DNA of 64,000 nt from Salinisphaera orenii subsp. orenii MK-B5 (GCF_003788635.1 NZ_AYKH01000023.1:150677-214676), one strand, 5' to 3'. Positions 19,329 to 29,065 are shown, counted from the stretch's first letter. Notes: generated by a model from the letters alone, not told the origin. A program made the numbers and translations.

Positions 19329-21545
19329 ATGAGTGACGACAAGCACGGCAAGATCATCGGCGCGTCGAGATCGCGTATCGACGGTCCGAAGAAGCTCCGC
19401 GGCGATGCGCCCTATGCGGCCGACCATCACCTGCCGAACATGGCCTATGCCTACGGCGTGTTCAGCACCGTGGCCAACGGCCGGATCACCGGTATCGATG
19501 TGTCCGAGGCGCGGACCCTGCCCGGTGTCATCGACATATTTCATCACGACCATTTTCCGAACCTGTATCGGACGCCCAGCACGTTCGCGCAGGAGAACAA
19601 GGTCGACGAGACCCGGCTGCCGTTCGAGGACGCCAAGGTGCACTACCCGGGCCAGTTCGTGGCGCTGGTCGTCGCCGACACCTTCTCGAACGCACGCGAC
19701 GCCGCCTACCGGGTTCGGGTGGACTACGAGGAAGACGAGCCCGTCGCCACGCTCGCTCAGGCCATGGAAAGTGGCGAGCCGACACCGCACGCTGCCAGCG
19801 GCCACACCCGGGGTGATCCGGACAGCGCCTGGAACGATGCGCCGCACCGGATCGAGTCCACCTACATCACACCCATGGAAACCCACAATCCCATGGAAAT
19901 GCACGCGAGCACCGCGTACTGGGACAAGGGCGATCTCGTGCTTTACGAGGCCTCGCAGGGCGTGGTTTTCGCCCGCAACGTGATGGCCAAGGTCTTCGGC
20001 ATCCCGCCGGAGCGTGTCGATGTACGGTCACCGTTCATCGGTTCCGGCTTCGGCAGCAAGCTCTGGATCTGGCCGCACGCGGTCGCCGCCGCGGCCGCGG
20101 CCCGCGAGGTCGGGCGGCCGGTGCAGCTGGTCGTGCCGCGCGAGGAGATGTTCACCACGACCGGCCACCGGCCGCCCACACACCAGACACTGCGGCTGGC
20201 GACCGACGCCAACGGCAAGCTGCAGGCGCTGAGCCACGACGGCATCAACACGACCTCCATGGTCAACACGTACATCGAGAAGACCGGCAGCTGCACCAAG
20301 AGTCTCTACGCCTGCCCCAACCTGCGGGTGAGCCACGCCACGCTTCCGGCCAATCACGGCACACCGACCTCCATGCGCGCGCCCGGCGCGGCCCCCGGCC
20401 TGTTCGCACTGGAATCGGCGATGGACGAGATGGCCGAGTCGATCGACATGGATCCGCTGGAATTCCGGCGTGCGAACTACACCGAAACCGATGAGAGCCT
20501 CGATCTGCCGTTCTCGAGCATTCATCTCATGGAGGCCTTCGACCGCGGCGCCGAAAAATTCGGCTGGTCGAAGCGGACGCCGGAGCCCGGCTCGATGCGC
20601 GACGGCGACGAGATTATCGGCTGGGGCATGGCCGCCTGCAACTGGGAGGCCCTGAAGATGGATTGCGACGCCCGCGTATCGCTGCGGGCCGACGGCACTG
20701 CCTTCGCCTCCTGTGCGACCCAGGACATCGGCACCGGCACGTATACCATCGTGGCGCAGGCGGTCAGCGACATCACCGGCCTGCCGCTCGAGCGCATCGA
20801 GGTCGAACTGGGCGACTCGAGCTATCCGTCCGGCCCGGTCTCCGGCGGCTCCTGGGCCACCGCGACGACCCTGCCGGCGATCGCACAGGCCGCACGCAAC
20901 GCCATCGATGCCCTCAAGACCTACGCCACGGGTGACGGCGGCGCGTTCTCCGGCAGCGAGGCCGATACGCTGACCTTCGCAGACGGCACCCTTTCCGACG
21001 GCAACGGCAAATCGGTGGACTATGCCGAGGTGCTCAACCAGCTCAAGCTCGCCAACGCCGACGGTGAGGCGCACACCCCGGCCGCCACCAACGACGAGTA
21101 TTCCTTCCGGTCGTTCGGTGCACACTTCGTCGAGATTCGCTGGGATCCGGGCATCTCCAACCTGCGGGTCTCGCGCGTGGTCAGCGCCATCGACGTGGGC
21201 CAGGTCATCAACCAGACGACCGCGGCCAACCAGGTGGAAGGCGCGATCGCGATGGGCATCGGCATGGCACTGTTCGAGAACACCGAGTACGACTCGCGCA
21301 GCGGGCGGCCGGTGAACAACAACTACGCCGAGTATCTCGTGCCGGTACACGCGGACCAGCCGGAAGAAGTCGACGTGATCCTGCTGGATCATCCGGACTA
21401 TGCCTTCAACGAGTTTGGTGCCCGTGGCATCGGCGAGATTGGCATCACGGGCCTGGCCGCCGCGGTGGCCAACGCCGTGTACCACGCTACCGGCAAGCGG
21501 ATCCGGGAGCTGCCGATCACGCTCGATAAACTGATGGTGACCTGA
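19329..21545 (+). CDS. paoC: Periplasmic aldehyde oxidoreductase, molybdenum subunit
   Basis: At 738 residues the length matches E. coli PaoC. The protein has the two molybdopterin-binding domains of the xanthine oxidase family, with GSGFGSK, the MRAPG segment and the C-terminal GARGIGEIG that holds the catalytic Glu. It receives its cofactor from the XdhC- and MocA-like proteins encoded just upstream. The gene is followed by a strong terminator. Its natural aldehyde substrate is unknown; aldehydes made by the nearby XoxF are possible. Confidence 0.93.
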   Translation: MSDDKHGKIIGASRSRIDGPKKLRGDAPYAADHHLPNMAYAYGVFSTVANGRITGIDVSEARTLPGVIDIFHHDHFPNLYRTPSTFAQENKVDETRLPFEDAKVHYPGQFVALVVADTFSNARDAAYRVRVDYEEDEPVATLAQAMESGEPTPHAASGHTRGDPDSAWNDAPHRIESTYITPMETHNPMEMHASTAYWDKGDLVLYEASQGVVFARNVMAKVFGIPPERVDVRSPFIGSGFGSKLWIWPHAVAAAAAAREVGRPVQLVVPREEMFTTTGHRPPTHQTLRLATDANGKLQALSHDGINTTSMVNTYIEKTGSCTKSLYACPNLRVSHATLPANHGTPTSMRAPGAAPGLFALESAMDEMAESIDMDPLEFRRANYTETDESLDLPFSSIHLMEAFDRGAEKFGWSKRTPEPGSMRDGDEIIGWGMAACNWEALKMDCDARVSLRADGTAFASCATQDIGTGTYTIVAQAVSDITGLPLERIEVELGDSSYPSGPVSGGSWATATTLPAIAQAARNAIDALKTYATGDGGAFSGSEADTLTFADGTLSDGNGKSVDYAEVLNQLKLANADGEAHTPAATNDEYSFRSFGAHFVEIRWDPGISNLRVSRVVSAIDVGQVINQTTAANQVEGAIAMGIGMALFENTEYDSRSGRPVNNNYAEYLVPVHADQPEEVDVILLDHPDYAFNEFGARGIGEIGITGLAAAVANAVYHATGKRIRELPITLDKLMVT

Positions 21546-21571
21546 CACCACGGCACCGCACGCGCTCTTCG

Positions 21572-21596
21572 GGCGGCCTTCGGGCCGCCTTTTTTT
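21572..21596 (+). terminator. Rho-independent terminator after paoABC
   Basis: A perfect seven-pair stem (GGCGGCC / GGCCGCC) closes a TTCG tetraloop and runs directly into seven T residues at 21590-21596. It lies 26 bases past the paoC stop. Confidence 0.93.
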
Positions 21597-21697
21597 GGCC
21601 CCGGATACAGGACCATGGCGAGACGTTAAACCTGTCGGGATTTGCGTTGTCCGACAACCTGATGCCCGAATCGGGGTCTGTCGAAAGCGTTCGTACA

Positions 21698-22393
21698 ATG
21701 CATGTCCTGATCATCGAAGACAACGATGCGCTCGCCGTCCGGATCGGCACCTATCTGGAGGAGGCCGGCGACGAGCCCGACTTCGCCTACGACGGCCGGC
21801 TTGGCCTGAGGCTCTGCGAGATCAACCAGTACGACGCCATCGTGCTGGATGCACGACTGTCACGGGCGCGATGCATCGATTTCTATCGAGACCTGCACGC
21901 CCGTCTCGATAACCCGGTACCGATTCTCCAGCTGGGCCGCGGCCGCACGGACGAGCATCCGACATCGCACGACGGTCTCCCAGCCGGTGCGGACGAATGC
22001 CTCGATGCCTCCTTCTCTCTGCACGAACTCCGCCGCTCGCTCCAGACACTGGTGCGTCGGCGGAGGGCAAGGTCACGCGAGGTCGTGGCCGGACCGCTTC
22101 GCATGGATGTCGACCAACGAATGGTTCACTGCGAGAGTCGATCGGTCGAGCTCTCGCCCATCGGCTTTCGTATCCTAGAGATGCTCGCCCGGGCCTTTCC
22201 CGGGATGGTCACACGCGACGAGATCGAGCACCGCGTCTGGCAGGGCGACCCACCCCGCTCGGACGCCGCCCTGCGCGGGCATATTCATCGTCTGCGCCAG
22301 ATACTCGAGTCGACCACCAGCGGACCGACGATCCGCACGGTACCAGGCGCAGGCTATAAGCTTTCGATCGAAATGGAGAACGAAAGAAAATAG
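21698..22393 (+). CDS. OmpR-type response regulator with degenerate receiver
   Basis: The 231-residue product has a receiver domain (residues 1-115) and an OmpR winged-helix DNA-binding domain (about 130-228, with a typical RHHxxxLR-like helix and RTVPGAGYKL wing). The acidic pocket E7/D8 and the phospho-acceptor D51 are present. The conserved Thr/Ser after strand 4 is replaced (ILQLGRG) and the conserved Lys-Pro is Ala-Ser (CLDASF). No partner kinase is adjacent. It may act without normal phosphorylation. ATG at 21698 begins exactly at the receiver; a TTG at 21647 would add 17 residues. Confidence 0.8.
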   Translation: MHVLIIEDNDALAVRIGTYLEEAGDEPDFAYDGRLGLRLCEINQYDAIVLDARLSRARCIDFYRDLHARLDNPVPILQLGRGRTDEHPTSHDGLPAGADECLDASFSLHELRRSLQTLVRRRRARSREVVAGPLRMDVDQRMVHCESRSVELSPIGFRILEMLARAFPGMVTRDEIEHRVWQGDPPRSDAALRGHIHRLRQILESTTSGPTIRTVPGAGYKLSIEMENERK

Positions 22394-22824
22394 AAAATAA
22401 ATTCTAATTATCAATTATTTGCGAAATAATATTTATGTGTTTTATATCTTTTGATTCGAGATTATGCCGCCTGAGAGCGCGAGCAGTTCGCCCCGCGGGG
22501 GGAGGAACTGGCTGCTTGAATATTGACGGCGCGAGCCGGGCTGTGGCGATCCCCGTAGCGCGGGCCGACGATGCACGACCCAGTGCGCAGTTCATGTGAA
22601 ATCCACGCCAAACGCGATAATGAACTGATTTTCATTGACTAGACTTTAGTCGTAATACGCGAGCAGGCGAATCCCGCGGCATCGCTGGCGCGTAGTATCC
22701 ACAAACGACAAGATGCTGCGGGTCGCAGCACTCGCCCTCTTTGCACGCGCATGCTGGCGCGAGCATTCTTGCCGGCGACATCACGACCTGCAGATCGGTT
22801 GAACAAGTACCGGAGGAGAATCCG
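22394..22824. other. Long intergenic region before the xox cluster
   Basis: The first 60 bases are strongly AT-rich in contrast to the surroundings, and the rest is of normal composition. It holds a palindrome at 22414-22430 and presumably the promoter of the gene at 22825. I could not place a convincing -35/-10 pair. Short open frames here have no ribosome-binding site and are not reported. Confidence 0.5.
22414..22430. repeat. Perfect AT-rich palindrome (ATTATTT-GCG-AAATAAT)
   Basis: Seven-base arms are separated by GCG, 21 bases after the response-regulator stop. It could be a protein-binding operator or a weak transcript end; there is no T-tract immediately after it. Confidence 0.5.
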
Positions 22825-23217
22825 ATGAGAATAAGCAAGGCCGCCCTTCTGGGCGCGTTGATCGTGCCCGCGGTGGGCGTGACCGCCGAGTTGCCGGAAC
22901 ACAATTATCCGACACAGGCGCGCGTGGAATACGTCTTCGGCTGCATGCAGCAGCTTGGTGGCGAAAACTACGACACGCTGTACAAATGCTCCTGCAGCAT
23001 CGATTACATCGCGGACAAGCTGAGCTACGACGACTACGTCACGCTGGACACCTACACACGCGGCGCCCAGGCGGGTGGCGAGCGGCCTGAAGTCCTTCGC
23101 GAAGGCGATCTGGCACGGGGCAGCCGAGCGGAATTCGACAAGATCAAAAGCGAAGCGGCGGACCGCTGTCTCATCGACACCACGCAGGCAGACGATGGGT
23201 CTGGAGACGCCGAATGA
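22825..23217 (+). CDS. Small secreted Cys-containing protein near xoxF
   Basis: This 130-residue protein has a signal peptide (residues 1-20, ending GVTA) and a mature domain with Cys at FGCMQQ, KCSCS and DRC, likely forming disulfides in the periplasm. GGAGGAG lies six bases before the ATG, so the start is secure. I recognise this kind of protein only as one found near PQQ-dependent alcohol dehydrogenases; its role is unknown. A terminator follows it at 23238-23287, so it is probably transcribed separately from xoxF. Confidence 0.75.
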   Translation: MRISKAALLGALIVPAVGVTAELPEHNYPTQARVEYVFGCMQQLGGENYDTLYKCSCSIDYIADKLSYDDYVTLDTYTRGAQAGGERPEVLREGDLARGSRAEFDKIKSEAADRCLIDTTQADDGSGDAE

Positions 23218-23237
23218 GCGCCGGCAGATTTGATTGT

Positions 23238-23287
23238 ATGCCGCAGCGCGATCATCGCCAGAGCGTTCGTTCTGCAGGCATTTTTTT
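23238..23287 (+). terminator. Rho-independent terminator upstream of xoxF
   Basis: ATGCCGCAG at 23238-23246 pairs with CTGCAGGCAT at 23272-23281 (nine pairs, one bulged A), followed by a run of seven T at 23281-23287. The loop is long, about 25 bases. The roughly 350 bases between this hairpin and xoxF contain no supported gene and must hold the xoxF promoter. Confidence 0.7.
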
Positions 23288-23640
23288 GCTGCAGCGCAAC
23301 GCGCATTTAGCCTCGCAAAACCGGTGCGGCACCGCAGCGAAAAGATTCGGCCGAACACGCGGCCTGCCTGACCGTACCGTTGTGGGCGTCGATCGCGAGC
23401 CGCAGAAACACCGCGATCGGGAAGATTTCCCGGTTGTTGGAGCGGATTCGAAGCAGCATTCTCGGCATGTGTCTCATGACCAACGCCGTCGTTCCCAATT
23501 GACGGTAAATAGGACGCGTGCTATCGAAGAGCGTGAGGGGTTGACCGGACATCGCGTTCGATAACCCAAAGGGATGGCCGCCACGGTCATCGACAACGAT
23601 GGGCATCCGCCCTTCGAACATGAGACGGAGGAGAAACGTC

Positions 23641-25575
23641 GTGAAATTTAATCCAGTCAAGGGGGCACTCCGCGCGACGACTACGGCATTCGCCGTGTCT
23701 GCGCTGATGGCTTCCTCAACAGTCCTCGCCCAGGACAACGGCGACAAGGAGAGCTCCGACAAGAGCGACTCCGGCAGCACGAACCTGGTCGAGATGCAGA
23801 AGGATGCGTCGAACTGGCTTATGTGGAGTGGTCAGTACAACGGCCAACGCTACAGCGAACTCGACCAGATCACCGCCGAGAACGCCGGCGAGCTTGCGCC
23901 CGCGTGGACCTTCTCCACGGGTGTGCTCCGCGGCCATGAAGGCGGCCCGCTGGTCAAGGGCGACACGCTCTACATCCACACGCCGTTCCCGAACAAGGTC
24001 TTCGCGATCGATCTCGATTCGCACGCGATCAAGTGGAAATACGAGCCGACGCAGAACCCGCAGGTCATCCCCGTGATGTGCTGCGACACGGTCAACCGCG
24101 GCCTAGCCTACGGTGACGGCAAGATTTTCCTGCAGCAGGCCGACACTACGCTGGTCGCGCTCAACGCGGAAGATGGCAAGGTCGTCTGGAAGAGCAAGAA
24201 CGGCGACCCGAGCAAGGGCGAGACCGCCACGAACGCCCCGCTGGTGATCAAGGACAAGGTCCTGACCGGCATTTCGGGCGGCGAGTTCGGCGTTCGGGGC
24301 CACTTGACGGCCTACAACATCGAAGACGGCAAGCTGGCCTGGCGTGCCTACAGCACCGGCCCCGACGATTCGATGCTGATCGACCCGGAAAACACGATCA
24401 ACGGCATCACGCAGGAGCCGGTCGGTGAGGACACCAGTCTCAAGAGCTGGGAAGGTGACCAGTGGAAGATCGGTGGCGGCACCACCTGGGGCTGGATGAC
24501 CTACGATCCGGAACTCGATCTCGTGTACTACGGCACCGGTAACCCCGGCACCTGGAACCCGACCCAGCGTCCGGGCGACAACAAGTACTCGATGACGATC
24601 TTCGCCCGCGATCCGGACACCGGTGAGGCCAAGTGGCTCTACCAGATGACGCCCCATGACGAATGGGATTATGACGGCGTCAACGAGAAGATCCTGGTCG
24701 ACCAGAAGATCGATGGCGAGATGCGCAAGCTGGTCGTTCACTTCGATCGCAACGGCTTCGCCTACACGCAGGATCGCACCAACGGCGAGCTGCTCGTTGC
24801 CGAGAAGTACGACCCGGCGGTCAACTGGGCCAGCAAGGTCGACATGAAGACGGGTCGCCCGCAGGTCGTGGACAAATACTCCACGTCGGGCAAGGTCGGT
24901 ACGAACGTCGAGAACATCTGCCCGGCGGCGCTGGGTTCCAAGGACCAGCAGCCGGCGTCCTACTCGCCGAAGACCGGTCTGTTCTACGTGCCGACGAACC
25001 ACGTCTGCATGGACTACGAGCCGACCAAGGTCGACTACACCGCCGGCCAGCCCTACGTGGGTGCCACGGTCGCCATGTATCCGGGTCCGAACGACATTAC
25101 GAACCCGGTCAAGGAGCCGATGGAAAACCGCATGGGCACGTTCATCGCCTATGACGCCACCACCGGCAAGATCAAGTGGTCCGTGCCGGAGCGTTTCTCG
25201 GTCTGGAGTGGCGCCCTGGCCACGGCGGGCGACGTCGTGTTCTACGGCACGCTGGAGGGCTACCTGAAGGCGGTTGACGCCGAGACTGGTGAGGAGCTCT
25301 ACAGCTTCAAGACGCCGTCGGGCATCATCGGCAACGTCAATACCTGGAAGTACAAGGGCAAGCAGTACATCGGCGTGCTCTCGGGTATCGGCGGCTGGGC
25401 CGGCATCGGCATGGCCGCAGGCCTGACCGACCCGAACGCGGGTCTGGGTGCCGTGGGCGGTTACAAGGACCTCAAGAACTACACCCAGCTGGGTGGCGTG
25501 ATGACGGTCTTCGCCCTGCCCGATTCCGTGGTCGAGAAGACGGAGTCCGGCAGCGACGAGGTCGCGTCCAATTAA
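23641..25575 (+). CDS. xoxF: Lanthanide-type PQQ methanol/alcohol dehydrogenase XoxF
   Basis: This 644-residue eight-bladed propeller quinoprotein oxidises methanol or other primary alcohols in the periplasm. The signal peptide ends STVLAQ near residue 31. The vicinal cysteines C147-C148, which contact PQQ, are present. The active-site stretch [10 protein letters not shown] has the catalytic Asp (D343) and, two residues later, D345. That second Asp is the lanthanide ligand that separates XoxF from calcium-dependent MxaF, which has Ala there. The start is GTG at 23641 with GGAGGAG upstream; in-frame ATGs further up overlap that site. A cytochrome and accessory genes follow. Confidence 0.95.
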   Translation: MKFNPVKGALRATTTAFAVSALMASSTVLAQDNGDKESSDKSDSGSTNLVEMQKDASNWLMWSGQYNGQRYSELDQITAENAGELAPAWTFSTGVLRGHEGGPLVKGDTLYIHTPFPNKVFAIDLDSHAIKWKYEPTQNPQVIPVMCCDTVNRGLAYGDGKIFLQQADTTLVALNAEDGKVVWKSKNGDPSKGETATNAPLVIKDKVLTGISGGEFGVRGHLTAYNIEDGKLAWRAYSTGPDDSMLIDPENTINGITQEPVGEDTSLKSWEGDQWKIGGGTTWGWMTYDPELDLVYYGTGNPGTWNPTQRPGDNKYSMTIFARDPDTGEAKWLYQMTPHDEWDYDGVNEKILVDQKIDGEMRKLVVHFDRNGFAYTQDRTNGELLVAEKYDPAVNWASKVDMKTGRPQVVDKYSTSGKVGTNVENICPAALGSKDQQPASYSPKTGLFYVPTNHVCMDYEPTKVDYTAGQPYVGATVAMYPGPNDITNPVKEPMENRMGTFIAYDATTGKIKWSVPERFSVWSGALATAGDVVFYGTLEGYLKAVDAETGEELYSFKTPSGIIGNVNTWKYKGKQYIGVLSGIGGWAGIGMAAGLTDPNAGLGAVGGYKDLKNYTQLGGVMTVFALPDSVVEKTESGSDEVASN

Positions 25576-25607
25576 GACGCATCGTCGTATGACGTAAGTG
25601 TCGTACC

Positions 25608-25653
25608 AGCCCGTACTCGCCGTACCATCTGGTCGGCGGGTACGGGCTTTTTA
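25608..25653 (+). terminator. Terminator between xoxF and the cytochrome gene
   Basis: AGCCCGTAC at 25608-25616 and CGCCG at 25618-25622 pair with CGGCG at 25634-25638 and GTACGGGCT at 25640-25648. This makes a 15-pair stem with one G-T wobble, ending in five T. It may end most xoxF transcripts while letting some continue into the downstream genes. Confidence 0.85.
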
Positions 25654-25693
25654 TTGGCTGCTAAAGGCGGCCCGTGCAAAAGAGGAGAAGAGA

Positions 25694-26317
25694 ATGATCA
25701 AGAATGGCCCGGCGATAGCGGCGATCGCTCTTGCAATGGCGCTGCCGTTCGCAACGACCACTGTTTTTGCCCAGGATGACGAGCCGATCGTCAACGATTA
25801 CAGCAACATGGGCGCGGAATACAACCCGTCAGACGATTCGGGCGGCGATGCCTCGAGCGATGACACGAGCGCGTCAACGGACGCCGACGCGAAAAGCGCT
25901 TCGACTGACGAGTCGTCCGCCGACGAGGCATCCGGATCCGGAAAGGACGACGGCCAGCTCTATGTCGTCGAATGCACCGACGGCAGGGACTGCAAGGTCG
26001 GCGACGATGTGATGACGGGCTACGAGAAGTTCGGCAGCCACTGCTCGCAGTGCCATGGCCAGAACGCCGAGGGCAGCACCTTCGCGCCCAGTCTCGTTCA
26101 GCGCCTCAAGGACATGAACCAGGGTCGATTCACCGCGGCGGTCGCCGGCGGCGTGACCCGAATGGATTCGACGACAGGCCAGTACAGCGTCATGCCCGCC
26201 TGGTCGGAGAACGACGACGTCATGAGTCATCTGCAGCAGATCTGGGCGTTCCTGCGTGCACGCTCCGACGGTGAGCTCCCGGCCGGGCGCCCCGAGCCGC
26301 TGAAAGGCAACGGTTAG
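25694..26317 (+). CDS. xoxG: XoxG-like cytochrome c, electron acceptor of XoxF
   Basis: The 207-residue protein has a signal peptide ending TVFAQ (residue 27), then an unusual acidic Asp/Ser-rich low-complexity linker (residues about 44-86). A single class I cytochrome c domain follows, with CSQCH (117-121) and a likely Met ligand in SVMPAW (M167). Position directly after xoxF suggests it takes electrons from the quinoprotein and passes them to a terminal oxidase. GAGGAGAAG precedes the ATG. XoxG is assigned from context; other PQQ-dehydrogenase cytochromes are similar. Confidence 0.82.
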   Translation: MIKNGPAIAAIALAMALPFATTTVFAQDDEPIVNDYSNMGAEYNPSDDSGGDASSDDTSASTDADAKSASTDESSADEASGSGKDDGQLYVVECTDGRDCKVGDDVMTGYEKFGSHCSQCHGQNAEGSTFAPSLVQRLKDMNQGRFTAAVAGGVTRMDSTTGQYSVMPAWSENDDVMSHLQQIWAFLRARSDGELPAGRPEPLKGNG

Positions 26318-26325
26318 AGTTCGCG

Positions 26326-27267
26326 ATGCCGGTCTGGCGACTGGCGCTCGGGGTAACGACGGGCACTATGCTGGCGCTGTCCGTGGCGGTCGCCGGTGAC
26401 AGCGCCGAAACCGCCCTCGCCGTGAGTGAGCTCGCGCCCGGCATCTATGTACACGAGGGCGCGCAGGCCGACGCCGATCGACACAATCGGGGCGACATTG
26501 CCAACATCGGCTTCATCGTCGGGTCGCGGTGTGTCGCAGTGATCGATACCGGCGGCACCCCGACAATCGGCCGTCGACTCAGAACGGCAATCGAGCGCGA
26601 GACGAATCGCCCGGTGTGCTACGTGATCAATACGCACATGCATCCTGATCACGTGCTCGGTAATCGTGCGTTCGTCGAAGGCGAAACGCAGTTTATTGCG
26701 GCTGAGGGGTACTGGCGGGCTCTATCCACGCGCGCCTCGTCCTATCTCGATTCGGCAGCCGATCACATCGGCGTCGACGCGGACGAGCGCTGGATCGTCG
26801 AACCCGATCGGATGATCGCGGACCAGGCAACGATCCGGCTCGGTGACCGATCGCTCACCCTTACGGCGCATCAGCGTGCTCACACCGACAACGACCTGAC
26901 CGTGTTCGACCCGAAGAGCGGGACACTCTGGCTCGGCGATCTCCTCTTCGTCGATCGTGTGCCGTCTATCGACGGCAGTCTCAGCGGCTGGCTCGATGTG
27001 CTTGCAGCGCTCGAGGATCGCGAGGACGTGAATACGGTGATACCCGGCCATGGCCCGCCCGGTCACGATCTGATGCGGATGCTCGGGCCGGAGAAGCGCT
27101 ACCTGACTCATCTGCGCCGGGATGTTCGAAAAGCGATCGACGACGGCTACGGGATCGATTACGCGGTCGCTCACGCAGCCCGTGAAGAACGCGACGACTG
27201 GCGGCTGTTCGACCAGTACCACCCGCGCAACGTGACCGCCGCCTATACCGAACTGGAGTGGCAGTGA
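26326..27267 (+). CDS. Quinoprotein relay system zinc metallohydrolase (SoxH-like)
   Basis: This 313-residue secreted metallo-beta-lactamase-fold protein has a signal peptide (to about residue 24), the zinc motif THMHPDH (H104, H106, D108, H109), a later HTDND segment and the IPGHG motif. Proteins of this kind are regularly encoded with PQQ dehydrogenases and a SoxYZ-like carrier and are named the quinoprotein relay system; their reaction is unproved. It starts eight bases after the cytochrome gene and its stop overlaps the next start (TGATG). Confidence 0.85.
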   Translation: MPVWRLALGVTTGTMLALSVAVAGDSAETALAVSELAPGIYVHEGAQADADRHNRGDIANIGFIVGSRCVAVIDTGGTPTIGRRLRTAIERETNRPVCYVINTHMHPDHVLGNRAFVEGETQFIAAEGYWRALSTRASSYLDSAADHIGVDADERWIVEPDRMIADQATIRLGDRSLTLTAHQRAHTDNDLTVFDPKSGTLWLGDLLFVDRVPSIDGSLSGWLDVLAALEDREDVNTVIPGHGPPGHDLMRMLGPEKRYLTHLRRDVRKAIDDGYGIDYAVAHAAREERDDWRLFDQYHPRNVTAAYTELEWQ

Positions 27268-28154
27268 TGAACTCTCGAGATCGGCACGGAAGGAATCGGC
27301 TGATGCTGACGATCGGCATCATGGCCACCTGTCTCGCAGCCGCCCTGACGCTGCATGCCGGCCCGAGCACGGCGCAATCCAATATTCGTTCGACCGACCG
27401 CGCGGAGGTCGCCTGGAAAGCGCTCCGCGACGAGCATTTCGGCGATCGTCCAATCGTGGACGGCAGCGACGTGATCGCGCTCGATGCGCCGGATCAGGCC
27501 GAGGATGCTGCGGTGGTGCCCATCACCATCACCGACAAGCGGGCCGATACGGACCGGCCATCCATCGAACGGCTCTGGCTGGTGATCGATAACAACCCCG
27601 TGCCCATGTCGGCGGAATTTCGTTTCGGGCCCGCCGCGGCGTCCGCGACGATCGGCACGCGCGTTCGGGTCAATACCTACACCTATGTGCGCGTGCTCGC
27701 GGATACCGGAGAGGACTCGCTCTACATGGTCAAGCACTACGTGCGGGCCGCCGGCGGCTGCTCCGCACCGATCGGCTCCGACCCCACGGAGGCGCTCAAG
27801 CACATGGGTGAGATGCGGCTTCGGCGGGTCCGCCGGAACGCCGGCGATGCCGCCCGCTCGCAGCTGCTGATCCGCCATCCGAACATCACGGGGCTGCAGA
27901 TGGATCAGCTCACACGCCATGTCTGGCCCGCCCATTTCGTCGATGCCATCACCATCCGGAAAGGCGACGCGCTGGTGCTTGACGCATCGATGACGTTCTC
28001 GCTCAGCGAAAACCCCGCGCTGGAATTCGATGCCCGACGCGGCGCATCCGGTCCCATTAGTGTCCGGGTGCACGACAACAAGGACAATACGTTCGACAAG
28101 ACGTGGCAGCCGCAGACCGCGCAGGCCGCGCACGAGGAGGAAACCGACACATGA
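27267..28154 (+). CDS. Quinoprotein dehydrogenase-associated SoxYZ-like carrier
   Basis: The 295-residue product has a signal peptide (hydrophobic to about residue 34) and two domains in the order SoxY-like then SoxZ-like. The AAGGCSAP stretch resembles the SoxY swinging arm that carries intermediates on Cys. The SoxZ-like half ends near the C-terminus. ATG at 27267 overlaps the previous stop, and the gene overlaps the next by four bases. Together with the metallohydrolase it may move a thiol-bound intermediate in the periplasm, but the cargo is unknown. Confidence 0.85.
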   Translation: MNSRDRHGRNRLMLTIGIMATCLAAALTLHAGPSTAQSNIRSTDRAEVAWKALRDEHFGDRPIVDGSDVIALDAPDQAEDAAVVPITITDKRADTDRPSIERLWLVIDNNPVPMSAEFRFGPAAASATIGTRVRVNTYTYVRVLADTGEDSLYMVKHYVRAAGGCSAPIGSDPTEALKHMGEMRLRRVRRNAGDAARSQLLIRHPNITGLQMDQLTRHVWPAHFVDAITIRKGDALVLDASMTFSLSENPALEFDARRGASGPISVRVHDNKDNTFDKTWQPQTAQAAHEEETDT

Positions 28155-29065
28155 CACGCCCCAAGACAGACATCTCGCGAAGGCTACGCGCCGTACTGGC
28201 CACCAGCGTGGGGGTGGCCGGCCTCCTGGTCGCCACCCACGCTTTCGCGCAGAAAGATGACGCCCAGAATCCGGCCAGCGAGACGCTGCGGGTCTGTGCG
28301 GATCCCAGCAACATGCCGTTCTCGAACGAAGAACGCGAAGGCTTCGAGAACAAGATCGCCGCCCTATTCGGCGAAAAGCTCGATGTGCCGGTCGAATATG
28401 CCTGGGCCGCCGAGCAGATGGGCTTCGGCCGCAATACGCTCAAGCGCTGGATCTCCGAGGAGAATCGTTACGCCTGTGATCTGGTCATCAGCATCGGCAG
28501 CGGTTTCGACGTGGGTAAGGCCACGCGGCCCTACTACCGTTCCACCTACGTCATGGCCTTCCGCGAGGATCACGGTCTCGATTCCGTCGAGGCGCCGGAC
28601 GATCTTCTCGACCTGCCCGAGGACCAGCTCGAGTCGCTGCGCATCGGCGCGTTCACCGGCTCGCCGGCCGCCAACTGGCTTATCGAGAACGGCTTTATCG
28701 ACCAGATCGTGAGTTACCGGGCACAGTCCGGCGGCTACGATTCCGATCCCGGCGACATGATCACCGACGATCTCGTCGGAGACGATATCGACATCGCCGT
28801 GATCTGGGGGCCGATTGCCGGCTACTACGCCAAACAGGTGGATGCCGATATCACCGTGGTGCCCTTCACCCGGGCGGACGGCAGCCAGTTCGATTTCCCC
28901 GTATCCATGGGCGTGCGCTACGGCAACGATGCCTGGCTCGAAAAGGTCCAGAGCCTGATCGACGACAACCGGGAAGAAATAATTGCGATCCTCGAGGACT
29001 ACGGCGTGCCGCTGGTCCCGCTCCGCGAGGAGGATCGCCAACCCATGGAGGACGACGATGATTGA
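28151..29065 (+). CDS. xoxJ: XoxJ/MxaJ-type periplasmic solute-binding protein
   Basis: This 304-residue protein has a signal peptide ending THAFAQ and a type II periplasmic-binding fold opening with LRVCADPSNMPFSN, diagnostic of quinoprotein-associated solute-binding proteins. XoxJ is thought to help fold or activate XoxF. The ATG overlaps the preceding stop (ATGA). The C-terminus is a short acidic tail (MEDDDD) overlapping the next gene by eight bases. Confidence 0.9.
   Translation: MTRPKTDISRRLRAVLATSVGVAGLLVATHAFAQKDDAQNPASETLRVCADPSNMPFSNEEREGFENKIAALFGEKLDVPVEYAWAAEQMGFGRNTLKRWISEENRYACDLVISIGSGFDVGKATRPYYRSTYVMAFREDHGLDSVEAPDDLLDLPEDQLESLRIGAFTGSPAANWLIENGFIDQIVSYRAQSGGYDSDPGDMITDDLVGDDIDIAVIWGPIAGYYAKQVDADITVVPFTRADGSQFDFPVSMGVRYGNDAWLEKVQSLIDDNREEIIAILEDYGVPLVPLREEDRQPMEDDDD

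Noticed and set aside
22404..22595. 63-residue minus-strand frame in the intergenic region before xox
   Set aside because: No ribosome-binding site, no domain, and half of it lies over the AT-rich palindrome region.
23307..23780. 157-residue minus-strand frame overlapping the xoxF start
   Set aside because: It overlaps the xoxF ribosome-binding site and signal peptide, has no ribosome-binding site of its own and shows no known domain.
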